From contig NC_034010.1 in the NCBI RefSeq assembly GCF_000346465.2, forward strand, positions 18,368,334-18,432,333: DNA of 64,000 nucleotides, written 5' to 3'. The stretch comes from Prunus persica (lineage: Eukaryota; Streptophyta; Magnoliopsida; Rosales; Rosaceae). Position numbers and translations under genes: made by a program. Numbering within the stretch: the stretch's first letter is position 1; each line of letters opens with the position of its first letter. The notes beneath the pieces are model-generated. The model saw only the letters and a program-made list of their open reading frames with translations, was not told the origin of the DNA and did not search any database. Positions 9,990 to 21,231 of this stretch are shown piece after piece.

Positions 9990-12947
9990 CTCCTTTTGTG
10001 TTTTCACCATATGCTTTCACAACTTTTGTAGAATGCACCACCATATGGCATGCCAAGGTGTAAGATGATATTTGCAATGAGAATGGAGTATTTTGGAGAA
10101 AGAACAAAGCCTCTAGAATTCTTTCCTTGCTGTTATCTTCTTCTGTTTTGCAAATCATGTTTTTTTTTTACAAAAAAAAAAAAAAAAATTGACCAGCAAA
10201 CTTTTCTTTACAAAACTAAGCCTCATAGCAGCAACCATACCAAGCAAAGCCACTTAGATGAGACCCCAAGCTGTTAACAAGCACCATGCACAAGCAATAT
10301 CATGTGTCAATCTTGAAAAGTAAAAAGGAAGGTCATGCTATCAAGGAAAATCATCCCACCCCTTGCAATATTTGAAGAGAGTGTATGTGTTAGGGTGCTG
10401 TGAAAGAAAAATCAGATCACATAAGGAAGGCCTTGTGAGAAAAAAAAAACGTAGAGACAATGGGGCAAACAATTTTGTGATCCTGTAAAAATTGGCAGCA
10501 TGTACCTTGCACCTACCAAAATCCAACCTGTTAAATCTCAAGCAATTCATGCATTTTATCATTTACTACCAAGTGAAGTGTACAGAACAATCTGGAAATC
10601 ATTATCTCAATGCATTCTAAACCCCAACAATTCGTGCATTCTATCATGTCCAACCAAGCAAGGCATACAAAACAGGCCGAAGCTTAATACGTCAAGCATT
10701 CTACATCAAAAGTTATGATAGAAAGTATGCAACAATGCTGTGTTTCAAGTTTCCAACAACATGAGCTTTAGGCTCTCCAAAAAAAAAAAGGGTTGCAACT
10801 CAAGCCCAAATGCAGTCAACTATGCTAAAGATCAATACACCCTGTGGCTTCAAAAGGAAAAGCTACCACGCACCCAGCCAGCCAACCCCCCACAACAAAG
10901 AAATGCGACCTACAAGGCAAAATAAGGACAGGTGTTAGAGAAAGATGGTGCTGGAAGATATAGCCTTGCTAAAAAGAAATTTTATATATCACGATGCCAA
11001 CAAGGAGAATTAGGTACATCAACCAGATCACGGTGCGTGACTAAAACAAAGCAGAAGAAGCGCAGAGAGACGATCTTTTCGATGTTTCCACCGCGCAGCA
11101 AGCGCCATTATCAGTAGCTCATTTGTCAAGGAGAAGGTCTCGTAGCTTACGGCATTAGCTCTCCAATTCATGTTCCTTAAGGCTCAACGCATTAACGACA
11201 ACTCTTGTTTAAAGAGGACTCGGGATGCATCTTTATGCTATAAGCAGCTCGTGCTCTAAAAACAGTGTGTGCTATAACTTTTTTCAAGTATCCAGCGGGA
11301 AGTCCACGCAAGGTCCTAATAAGACACATGCTCAAGCCCTTCCAGCACGCTGCTGTAAGGTCAAAAACGATGTTTCCTTTGCAACCTTCAATCATCCGCA
11401 AAACATCTTTGGTAGTTGGGTTTGTCAACTCGCGATCGAACCACTCTAGCCAGCCCTTAGTGATGCTGCAAGGGTATTGCAAAAAATCAAGTAGTTGCCT
11501 GAAACATGCATTTTCTCTATACAGCACCTGGAAATGAGAGTAGCCTCCAAAGTTTACCCAATGCCTATGATCAAGTTTTGGCAAGTGTTTCTAAACAATG
11601 AAGGTAGTCGTCCCTTCTTCAATCCATCATGCAAGGGAAAATAGGCCATCACTTATCACATAAGTCATTGTGACTTATTACGTGAATCCCTGCAAGAATT
11701 GCCAAAAAATACTGTGCTGCAAAAGGGCAAAGCATCTCTGTGTTAAAGCCAAGTAATCTCCACATTAGCATGCAAGCAATATGAACTTCACAAGCCAAGC
11801 CAAGCAAGCTATCTCACGTCAAGTAGAATGCATAAACAAAAATATATTCTAAGCATCATGCAATCTATTACTTGAGCTCATAACAAACAAAGTTCCCATT
11901 CCATGCTCAAATCAATCATTCCAGCAAACCCTTTTTCACAAAGCAAGTGATACAAACTGAACACTATTTACCTCCTATTAACCTTTTTCACAAAAACAAA
12001 AAACAAAAACAAAACAAAAAACAAAAAAAACCAAAATCCCTATGAGTCACATGGCATTCTTGCAGACCCGTCATACACATGTTCATATCTATCCCCATGA
12101 AGCCAAAAAAATAAATAGTTATCCATGTCCAAATTCTGAAAAAGAAAACCAATGGTGCTTTCCTTAAGCTTTCAACAACCTCTAATCCTATGTATTAATC
12201 ATGCAATTACAAGCATATGCTCGTGATGCATATAGTTCAACAACAAACAAAAAAGGTGGTCAAGAATGTATCACACGCAAAATATACGCCGAGCATGGCA
12301 AGTCAAGCTCACACTTAAGCAAATGTCCAAGCAGCATACAATTTACCCATGGCAAGCAAAATTCTCATTCCATGATCGACAAGCAATTCCCATGGCAAGC
12401 AAATTCTATCCCAACAATGCAAAAAATTCAAGCGTTGCAAAACATGCATTCTGTCAATTTCTTAACAGCCCTTTTCCTAGCAACATAAAAGAAAGTCCAA
12501 AATCAATCAAGCAGGTGTCCACGAGGAGAAGGAGCATAGGCCAAACACCAGTCTATGTCCATTCCTACAAAGCCAAAAGAAAGACTCATGATTCCAGCAA
12601 AGGAGCAAAATTATTTACTAAGAAATCGAGATAGAAATCCAAATTGCCAAGTTCCGAAATCGGTACACTCGAAGCTTCCAGCAGCAGGGAATACGACGCA
12701 GGCTTCCGGCACCTTCCCCTACATGTGCCCAAGATGTATACACTTACACAGAAAAAGTGCATCGTGCAAAGTTCAGCCTTTTCACCAGATCAAAAAGGGC
12801 CAACACATGATAAAAAAAGAGGAAGAAAAATGAAGAAAAGAAAAGGATGCAATCCATACCAACAATTTCTTCTCACAAATTTCGCACTGTTCCAACATCT
12901 TGCCAATGTTGCAGCCCATTCCAGCACTTATCCATGGTCTTAATAAT
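9990..12947. other. Non-coding interior of the gypsy element
   Basis: About 3 kb between the integrase relic and the 3' LTR, rich in A runs and CAAGC/CATGC-type words. Apart from one antisense open frame (11192-11584) I see no coding signal. Long non-coding spacers before the 3' LTR are usual in Tat-lineage elements. Confidence 0.5.
11192..11584 (-). CDS. Hypothetical antisense ORF inside gypsy element
   Basis: A 130-codon open frame antisense to the element. The start MPKLDHRHWVNFGGYS and the Trp/Phe/Leu pattern look protein-like. I recognise no domain. Antisense ORFs between pol and the 3' LTR are known in some Tat/Grande-type elements, so this could be a relic of one; it could also be chance. 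No stop interrupts it although the element's gag is broken. Confidence 0.3.
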   Translation of the reverse strand: MPKLDHRHWVNFGGYSHFQVLYRENACFRQLLDFLQYPCSITKGWLEWFDRELTNPTTKDVLRMIEGCKGNIVFDLTAACWKGLSMCLIRTLRGLPAGYLKKVIAHTVFRARAAYSIKMHPESSLNKSCR

Positions 12948-12959
12948 TAAGGGGGCTAA

Positions 12960-14578
12960 TGTTGAGGCCCAAAAAATTCACAGTTGGGCCCGAATAAATT
13001 CCAAGCCCAATACGATGCCTCATTAAGAAAGGACCCGATTTGGAACACGTAAAAGTTCGTCATTCACGCTCACACGAGTCATGGTCCACATGTCATGCCA
13101 AATAAATATGCAATCTATCACGTTAAGAGTCGAAATAAGCACTGGCTCTATAAACCCAAGCTAATTAATCCCGTCAAGCGTCATATTCCTCTTGAAAGTG
13201 ATAAAAGTAAAACATGCTAAGCGACATGCCATGCCAAGCGGAAAATCATTATCACACACCCCACCATGCTACAAGCCTAAGTGGGTCCAAGCCACTCGAA
13301 TGCCCGAGGCTTGCTTGAGTGGGTTGTGGTATGGATGGTAATAAATTGTCATAAGGCCCATTGATGGGCCGAGAAATGGAAGTCCCGGGTTGCTTGGGAG
13401 CCTCGGGACTCAAGCCCATTTCATAGGCCCAAACATGTGGGTGAGCACAAGAAAGAAAAGAATAGCCCATCACTCCAAACAAAAATAGCCCAACCAAAAT
13501 GGTCCATTAAAATTAACCAATATGGCCCTAAAACTTGATGAGATCAGCCCATTTGTTTGGTAGGTTGACTTGCCATCTTAGAAAGCACATACAATTAAAG
13601 GTAAGAAGCAGCAAAGGCTCCAGCATTTGGCTGAAAGACAAAGCCACGGGAGGTGCTTGGAAGACTATGCGGGCTGCTATGAGGGAAGGAACAAGTTTCC
13701 AAGCGAAACATCTAAGGGACCAAAAGATATTGGCACGCAAAGGGCCACCCTTCGAACCAGCATGCATAACAATTTCTTTCCTTCATCAGATCTGACCATG
13801 AAGGAGGAAAAGAAAAAGAGAAAAGGAGATATCTGAAAATAGGAATTCTTCACTTGGGCAGCTACAGGAAGAGCATTGAGCTCCCAAAAATCCCAAATTT
13901 TGTGCAAATGGGCAGATAGATTTTTACGATTATAAGATAAGTCAAAGGAAGGGAGAAGAAAGAAAGGAAAAATCTTGGCCAAATTGGATAGAAGCCATTA
14001 GGGTTTTTTGGAAAAGAATGGCCTTTAGCAGCTATAACTAAGGCCTCTTCTACCTAACAAAGACCAACCCCACAACCAGAGAGCAAGCTTCCTCTCTCAC
14101 CTGCAAAACCCAGCAAATTCGTGCTCTATTCATCTTTTGCCCCATTTTTCCTCTTCTGGAAAACTGACAGAGCCTCTATCAAGCTACTGGAAAAACACTC
14201 AAGCTACCCATTCCTTTCTTTCCCTCATTGTCAACCAAACCTTTTTGCAAAACCCCTTCTCTCCTACCTTATTACCCCATTTTTCCTCTAGGAACACTCA
14301 GTTTTCTCTTCAGTACTAAACTCATGGCAATTTTGCTCCCATGCCGCAAGCCTCTCATGCCAAGCTAAGATTCAACCTGCAAGCACTAAGAATTTATCTG
14401 TAAGCAGACATTATTTTTGTTGGTGAAGGTAACTAAGGTGTTTTCTAAGGCTTCACTATCCTTTCGAAACATTTTGGGGTCTGATCTTTGAACTCAGACA
14501 CAAGGGGTAATTTCACCTGTTTCTCTTTTCGGCAGTCCAAGCCCATTCGTCAAGCTGCTGGAATAAAAAGCCCCTACA
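12960..14578 (+). repeat. Putative 3' LTR of the gypsy element
   Basis: It starts TGTTGAGGCCC directly after a polypurine tract (AAGGGGGCTAA). A plausible end is CCCCTACA at 14571-14578, but no second LTR is present to confirm length. Confidence 0.45.
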
Positions 14579-15482
14579 GTGCTTTAAAAAGTTCACCAAA
14601 AGTTACCCCGAACTTATAATCATGTGTACTTTTATCTTGTGATGTCCAAATCACATGTACTTTTGGTTAGATTAATTGGCATTGACTTTTGCTAGATTAA
14701 TTGTGTAATTGATATGGATTTTGTTCATATTTGATATGAATTTTGGTATGCTAATTGTATAATTGACCTGAATTTTGTTCATATTAATTGGTATATTATA
14801 TAGACTATAGTCTATTAGTTCTAGATGTAAAAATCTTATTTGTTTTAATTATGAATGACATTAGTATTGTTTAAATTCTAAGACTATTTAGTTGTCTGGA
14901 TTTTTTTTATTATTAAGTATTTAGCCTTTTAAATATTGTCCTTCCCCTGAAAAATTCATGTTTAAGTTCCAAACCCACTTAGGCAGATACAATCATAAAC
15001 GATTGAAAATGCAATTTGATTGCATTTGTTGTTTTGAACTACATGAACTCTTAAAGATTGGATATAACCATGTAAGCACACATTTAAAAGATTCATGTAT
15101 GAAGTATGAGATGCCCCAAAAAATTCTTTCAGTAATCTGGTAAAAGTTCAAGGTCGCCATCAGCTTGTGCACCAGCATCACATTGTGTCCCCCAATCAAT
15201 CAATTTGTGCAAATAGGAGCATAACTTTCATGACATATGAAGGAGGAAATTAAAGCAATCTCAGAAGCATATCAAAGTAGGGATCACCAATGGGCCGGGC
15301 TAGGCCAGCCTGGCCCACATTGAACAGGCTTTGAGCTGGATCGGGTTGGGTTTCAGAGAGGAGAGGGAAAATAACAGGTTGGGCTGGAGAATGTCGCAAA
15401 GAGTTCATATGATTTTATTTTATTTTTTTGTATTTTTATAATTTTTAATTTATTTATTGTGAATTTTAGACAATTTTATAGG
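14579..15482. other. AT-rich intergenic, no gene seen
   Basis: Between the gypsy LTR and TNL fragment D. It contains diverged TTAATTG/TTTTGTTCATATT repeats (about 14680-14800) and a short GC-richer patch (15285-15370). No coding frame is supported. Confidence 0.5.
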
Positions 15483-15634
15483 ATTACAACCCATTGGTAC
15501 AATTAATATAGAAATGATCAACCTCTTGGGATTGTGCAACTTGGTTGAATCTGTGGCACCCATTCGGAGGTACGCACTCTACGGAAATGTAAAAAATGAT
15601 GACCTGATCCCTGTCCAGGTGCGCCTGCCTGCCC

Positions 15635-15677
<43 letters not shown>

Positions 15678-15934
15678 TATAGGAACTGTATGAGGATGGT
15701 ATATTCAGCACATTTTTTTTTCTGGGAATGAGGTTCCAGGCCGAGTCCTCATTATCTTTTGCAGTGCCTTTACTATTGTCTTTGTTGTCTATGTGGATGT
15801 TGGCTATGATTCTCCTATTGTCCACCACTATTATATGTCACAAATAAGAGTCAGAAATAAGAGCAAGGGTCTGAAGGGGAATTATTTTCCATCACACTAC
15901 GGTATTCCAGGTGAAGGAGAAGACGTGATATGAC
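15483..15934 (+). pseudogene. TNL fragment D (end of LRR exon plus C-JID start)
   Basis: From 15483 the sequence matches the 3' end of the LRR exon of copies A-C (reading MINLLGLCNL, SVAPIRRY), with the donor after CCAG at 15618. An intron follows with (CT)n then (AT)n, the acceptor is AG at 15681-15682, and the post-LRR exon reads ELYEDGIFST. That exon has short deletions against copies B and C (between GCAGTGCCTTTACTA and TTTGTTGTC, for example) and stops matching at about 15934. No TIR, NB-ARC or terminal exon accompanies it. A degraded tandem copy. Confidence 0.85.
15637..15680. repeat. (CT)n then (AT)n tract in TNL-D intron
   Basis: Same position as the CT tract in the other TNL paralogues, followed here by an AT run that abuts the acceptor. 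Confidence 0.9.
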
Positions 15935-16250
15935 GTAAAAAATCAAACCCTAGATGGTAAAACTACCTCTGACGGAGGGATGGCAGGATCCCCATATCTT
16001 CTTGTCCACCATTGCCTAGGGAGAGGTGATGGTTTCTTGGCGATAGATCTAGTGGTAAAACCTATAAAAAGTTAAACATAAACTACTAATTACATAAAAA
16101 AACTGAAATTTAAAAAAAATTTAAATTAAAATCTTATTTACCAATTCAATGATACCTTTTACACTGTGAAAGATAAAGAATCGTTAGTGAGGTAAACAGC
16201 CTTGTTCTTGGGAAAATTACTCAATGAACGTTGTATTTTACTTTGAGAAT
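15935..16250. other. Junction sequence between TNL-D and LTR element
   Basis: No gene seen. The segment CAAT.ATACCTTTTACA (about 16148-16165) has a similar counterpart at 29124-29142, just beyond the far end of the LTR element. Confidence 0.4.
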
Positions 16251-16370
16251 TGTGAAATTAGAGATTTTGTTAAGAAGAATAATTCTCAGTTGTTATTGAT
16301 AGAGCCAAAAGGCTAAGTATTTATAGAGATATTACAAGCTTAACTAGGAAAACTAGGTTACTTGAAGACT
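16251..16370 (-). repeat. LTR of the short Copia-like element, part 1
   Basis: The first 120 bp of the LTR; the remaining 73 bp are at 27596-27668 beyond the CACTA insertion. 120 + 73 = 193 bp, the exact length of the intact LTR at 28853-29045. Confidence 0.95.
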
Positions 16371-18060
16371 CACTACTACAAAAAAGCAAAAAGACGACGG
16401 TAAATCACCGTCGTGTATTCGGTTTTTCAATGGTCGTGGAATCCACCGTCATCTTTTCCCTCATAAACCACGACGCTAAATCACCGTCGTTGTTACAATA
16501 TACAACGTCATCAACAAATACAAAACGACGTCTTTGTACTGCAAAAAGATCTAAAAAAGCAGTCGAGGATGAGAATAGACGACCAACTCTCTAAAAAAAC
16601 CGTCGTTAAAAAGGAAAAATATGACACATATTTACAGAACATGGCCGCAAGATAGACATACAACGACGAAAATTAAAATAAGACGCCGTTAAATATCATT
16701 TTCACGACAATAAAAAATATGTCGTCTTTAAATACATTAGAAGACGACGTTATTGATACCTTCTACGTCGCCTATATAAAAAGAACCGTCGTAAAATAAA
16801 TTTTCCACTTCGATTTTTCTATAAAAGATGACGTGGAAATAGTTGTCAGTGTCATTATTTACGACGTATGTATTTATAGAGTAGACGTTGAACAACGAAA
16901 CAACGTCGGTTACAAATATATGAGAGTCGTATTACAAAATTTATACGTCCTATTTTCAGAAACAAACAACGACGATAAATATTAGACGTTGTTAAATAAA
17001 ACAACGTCGAAAAAAAATAAAAACAGACGTGTTTAGTCTGCTAAAGTTCTAAAAAATTGTCGAGGATGAGAATAGACGACCAACTCAAACAAATCACCGT
17101 CGTTAAAAAGGAAAAATATGACACATATTAAAAGAACAAGGCCACAAGATAGACATACAACGAAGACAACTAAGACACTACGCCGTCAAATATAATTTTC
17201 ACGACAAGAAAAAATATGACGTCTTTAAATACATGAGAAGACGACGTTATTGAAATATACTACGTCTCTTATTTACAAATAACCGTCGTGAAATAAATTT
17301 TCCACTTCGATTTTTCTAAAAAAGATGACGTGGAAATAGTTGTCAGTGTCATTATTTACGACGTATGTATTTATATAGTTGACGTTGAAATGCGAAACAA
17401 CGTCGGTGGCATTTATATAGTTGACGTTGTATTTATATGTATTCATTACTCACGACGCACTTATTAATATAGACGACGTTGAACTTCTAAACAACGTCGG
17501 TTCCAAATAAATGAGAGCCGTATTACAGAACATATAGACGGCGTTGATTATGATGAGAGCCGTATTACAAATAACGTCGTTTAATTGATATTAGACGGCG
17601 GTTATAATGAATTACCGTCGAAATTCATTTCGTTCCTCTTCGTTTATAAAAGAACTTGCGACGTGGAAAATGTATGATGACGTCGTATTTTTTAACGTTC
17701 AGATTATATATCTCGTTTTTTAGACGTCGGTATTATGGGATTGGAGTCGTGTTATTTTGAATTACATGGCGGTTCTTAATCCTTCCCCGACGTGATACCC
17801 TGAATAATTGCTTCACAATAGCGTCGTGGTTCTTCATTGTTACGTTGCTTTAAGACGTCGGTACTTAATCCTTCCCCGACGTGATACCCTGAATAATTGC
17901 TTCACAATAGCGTCGTGGTTCTTCATTGTTACGTTGCTTTAAGACGTCGGTAAATATGCTGAATAACTGGTTCACAATAACATCGTGTTTTATTTGACCG
18001 TAGAAAGTGAAGAAATCACATTACAATATATTACAAAATTAATGTCATACACTGCCAATT
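16371..18060. repeat. CACTA-1 3' subterminal array of CGTCGT/ACGACG motifs
   Basis: Dozens of CGTCGT, ACGACG, GACGTCG and ACGTCGG words in both orientations at 10-40 bp spacing. A block around 16547-16900 recurs about 496 bp later (17046-17400; shared TCGAGGATGAGAATAGACGA). An 89 bp unit is duplicated at 17775-17952. Subterminal repeat arrays of this kind are the transposase-binding regions of CACTA elements. Confidence 0.85.
17775..17952. repeat. Exact 89 bp tandem duplication in CACTA-1
   Basis: The unit starting CTTAATCCTTCCCCGACGTG at 17775 is repeated without visible change from 17864. Confidence 0.95.
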
Positions 18061-18069
18061 ACATAAGCA

Positions 18070-20573
18070 TCATTCAATCCATATATCTTCACATCCATCT
18101 CGAATATTTTGACCGCCTAACTCACCCACCAGTTCATCAAATGTGTCAACATTTGGCATCCCTCTAGTAAATGGCTCACACTCAATTATCACATCACCTA
18201 AGACTTCATCACCAATAACATCATTATATTCTCTATTAGGCATTGATAACACTACCGACCAACCACGATGCATCGGGTCGTCAACAAAAAATATTTGTTT
18301 GACTTGAGAAGCCAAAACAAATTGGTCATTCCTATGTCCAATTTTACTCAAATCTACAAGGGTAAATCCAAGTTCGTCGACTACAAGACCAGAACTATCT
18401 ATCCAATCACACCTAAAGACTGGGATTGTAAACTTTTGGTAGTCAAGGTCCCAAATTTCTTGAATGACACCATAGAAACCCATATTTGAGAGAATTGGGT
18501 TTTTATCCTTGGCACTAGCAACTTGCATGGTATGTGCAAGTAAATAAACTCCACTATTTTGAGTTGTCCGCACATCATCTTGTGCCTTGATATTGAATTT
18601 AATACCTTTAATAAGATAGCTCCTATATAATGGCACTGCCATGTTTGGACCAGCTGCTAGCCACCTTAAATTTTCTGATACGCCATGATTGTCTTCCTCA
18701 AGTTCACTTTGAACCTGCAAATTAATCATATATCTTAATTCAATCTAACATAGAAATAAGAAGAAAATTAAAAGAGAAATATGTTATTCAACAACATATA
18801 CCTTGAAGCGTAGCCATTGAATGAAAGTGCTATTGTGCTTATCCTGCAGCCACTTTGTTCTCTTTCTAAATTTTGGATAAGCAGTCTTGATGTGGATCAT
18901 ATGTTGCCTACATGACACGAAAAATTCAAGCATTACGGTCCCAAATATAGAAGATAAACATAAGAAATAATTTAAAATCAATAAGTTAAAGAATAAAACT
19001 CATACGTACTCGATATAAGGTAGGACTTCCTCCGTATTCTCCAAGACATATAGATGTGCTTGATTCAACAGGTCCTGATCAACTACGCTCACTGTGCAAC
19101 CTGATAATGACTTTGAAAGTCCCATCTTTTGGCTTGAAGGCACTCCAACTGTACTAACATCAGATAAATGCTGAGTACAAAACTCTACCGCTTCTTCAGC
19201 TATATACCGCTCAGCAATGCAACCTTCGGGACGAGTACGATTCTGAACATACCCCTTCAGCACTTTCATATATCTTTCAAACGGATACATCCACCTAAAA
19301 TATACTGGCCCACATAGACGAACTTCTCTGACAAGATGTACTACTAGATGAACCATGATATCAAAGAATGAAGGGGGAAAGTACTTCTCAAGCAAACACA
19401 GAGTAACTACTACATCTTCTTCCAACTTATCTAGCTTGGAAACATCAACAGTCTTTGCACATATAGCATTGAAGAAGAAGCACAAACGAGTTATTGCATA
19501 CCTTGCAGGCTTCTCCAAAACAGAACGAATTGCCACACGGAGCAATTGTTGCATTAAGGTATGACAATCATGTGATTTAAGGCCAAGAAGTCTTGAATCT
19601 TGTAAAGATACAAGATTTTTAATATTTGAAGAATAACCTTCAGGGACCTTCATACCATAGAAAGAATTGCAAACCTCTCTCTTCTCTGCTCTTGACAAAT
19701 TCCAAGGCCCAGGAGGCAAACGAGTACGTCTTTCTCCATACTCGGGTTGCAAATCAGTTTTGACCCCCATGTTCAATAAATCTAATCGAGCAGCAATCCC
19801 ATCTTTATTTTTTCCAGGGATCTCCAGCAATGTACCAATAATACTATCGCAAACATTCTTCTCAATGTGCATAACATCTAGGGCATGCCTCACAGGAAGG
19901 TATTTCCAATACTCGAGATCAAAGAATATTGATTTCTTCTTCCAACAAACTCTGTCACCATTTTCAACCATATGCAGCACTTCTTCTCCGGTTAATGGCT
20001 CGGGAGGAATGCCATATTCAGGTTTCCCATTAAAAGCTGCACGTTGCCTCCTATATGGATGATTGATTGGTAACCATTTTCTATGCCCAATGTAACAAAT
20101 TTTGTGGCCATTTTTCAACCTGTGACTAGGTGTATCATCGCCGCATATTGGACAAGCTTTATATCCTTTAACAACACAACCAGATAAGTTTCCATAGGCG
20201 GGGAAATCATTAATGCAGCTCTGAGTGTAAAGTATTCTCCATTATGTGCATCATACACTCCTCTAATCCCATCCCACAAAGATTTTAAATCATCAATCAA
20301 AGGCTCCAAGTAGACGTCTATATCATTTCCGGGTTGTTTAGGACCGGAAATCAATAAGGTTAACATCATGAACTTTCGTTTCATGCACAGCCATGGAGGG
20401 AGATTATATGTAACTAAGATAACCGGCCAACAACTATATCTGCTACTTAGAGAACTGTGGGGATTGAATCCATCAGATGAAAGAGCCAATCTCAAGTTTC
20501 TCGGCTCATTACCAAACTCAGGCCATTTATCATCAAGAAGTTTCCAAGACGGGGAATCCGCCGGATGAGACAT
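18070..20573 (-). pseudogene. CACTA TNP2-type transposase (truncated, frameshifted)
   Basis: The catalytic transposase family of CACTA elements (tnp2, followed by DUF4218 and DUF4216). Minus-strand order: 20573 to about 20214 reads HPADSPSWKLLDDKWPEF, YSCWPVILVTYNLPPWLC and GPKQPGNDIDVYL. After a small deletion near 20213-20217 (between LRAA and INDFPAYG) the frame shifts to ACPICGDDTPSHRL. 19000-20118 then has YLPVRHALDVMHIEKNVCD, DUF4218 (GLKSHDCHTLMQQLL, GPVYFRWMYPFERYMK, AERYIAEEAVEFC) and a donor at Tyr-gtatgag. A short exon is at 18802-18907, and 18070-18714 encodes DUF4216 (YLLAHTMQVASAKD, FRCDWIDS, QVKQIFFVDDP). The N-terminal part upstream of HPADS is missing; a stop lies just 5'. 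Without the N-terminus and with the frameshift it should not give active transposase. Confidence 0.9.
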
Positions 20574-21231
20574 CTGACCGTCAAAACAATTTTATGACTC
20601 ATCAAAACAATTTTGTTTTGGATGGTCATTTTAAATTTTTGTTATTCAAAATGAATTTTTTCAAGGTTTAGGGGGAAGAAAATATATCAATGACTTCATA
20701 GGAGTTGACTTTGCATTTTTCTGATTTATTTTAAATTTATTTTGAATATTTTGATATAAAAATAATAAAATATTCTTATCACAACAACAAACCACGTCGG
20801 TGTTAATAAATTTTAGACGTTGTAAATTGTAATAGACGACTAAGTTGTTAAAATGACGTCGTTTAAATGAGAAACCATGGCGGATATTTAACTATCCGAC
20901 GTAAAATATATATTCCACGACTTAAACGCTGTTGTTACAAAGTACTACCCTGAACCCTTAAGAAATTGAAGACGTTGTAAACCATAAACGACTCAATTGT
21001 TCAAAGAACGTCGTCTAAATATCCTTTTACGTCGGATTTGGTTAAAACGAAACAACAAAAAACGACGGCTTTTGACTTTATTACGTCGTTGGAAAAGTAT
21101 TACACGTCGGTTACGCAATTTGTATGTTTGTTTTTTTTTTTAATTTAAGAAAACCTCAACAAATTTTTACATTATATATTATAGACAAAATTTGTACATT
21201 ATACATAAATATCAAGTGTTCAATAATTCCC

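Larger units (their letters stand above)
8048..14578 (+). mobile_element. Decayed Tat-type Ty3/gypsy LTR retrotransposon
   Basis: From left to right: a primer-binding-site-like TGGCGATTCTGCTGGGGA (8058-8075), a broken gag frame, a short integrase-like relic (about 9743-9920), a long A-rich region, a polypurine tract (AAGGGGGCTAA, about 12949-12959) and a putative 3' LTR starting TGTTGAGGCCC at 12960. Protease, reverse transcriptase and RNase H are missing, so a large internal deletion has occurred. No 5' LTR matching 12960-14578 is visible left of the PBS. The right boundary is uncertain. Confidence 0.7.

Noticed and set aside
12201..12943. Cluster of overlapping 90-120 codon frames on the + strand
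   Set aside because: Low-complexity Lys/Ser/Gln/His-rich peptides from A-rich non-coding gypsy sequence; no domain and no conserved start.
16241..16250. A 5 bp target duplication for the short Copia-like element
   Set aside because: The left flank ends AGAAT and the right flank begins GTAAG; these do not match, so no duplication is claimed.
16520..17960. CRISPR-like regularity of short repeats
   Set aside because: The CGTCG words are degenerate, in both orientations and irregularly spaced, and lie inside a plant CACTA transposon; they are subterminal transposase sites, not a CRISPR array.
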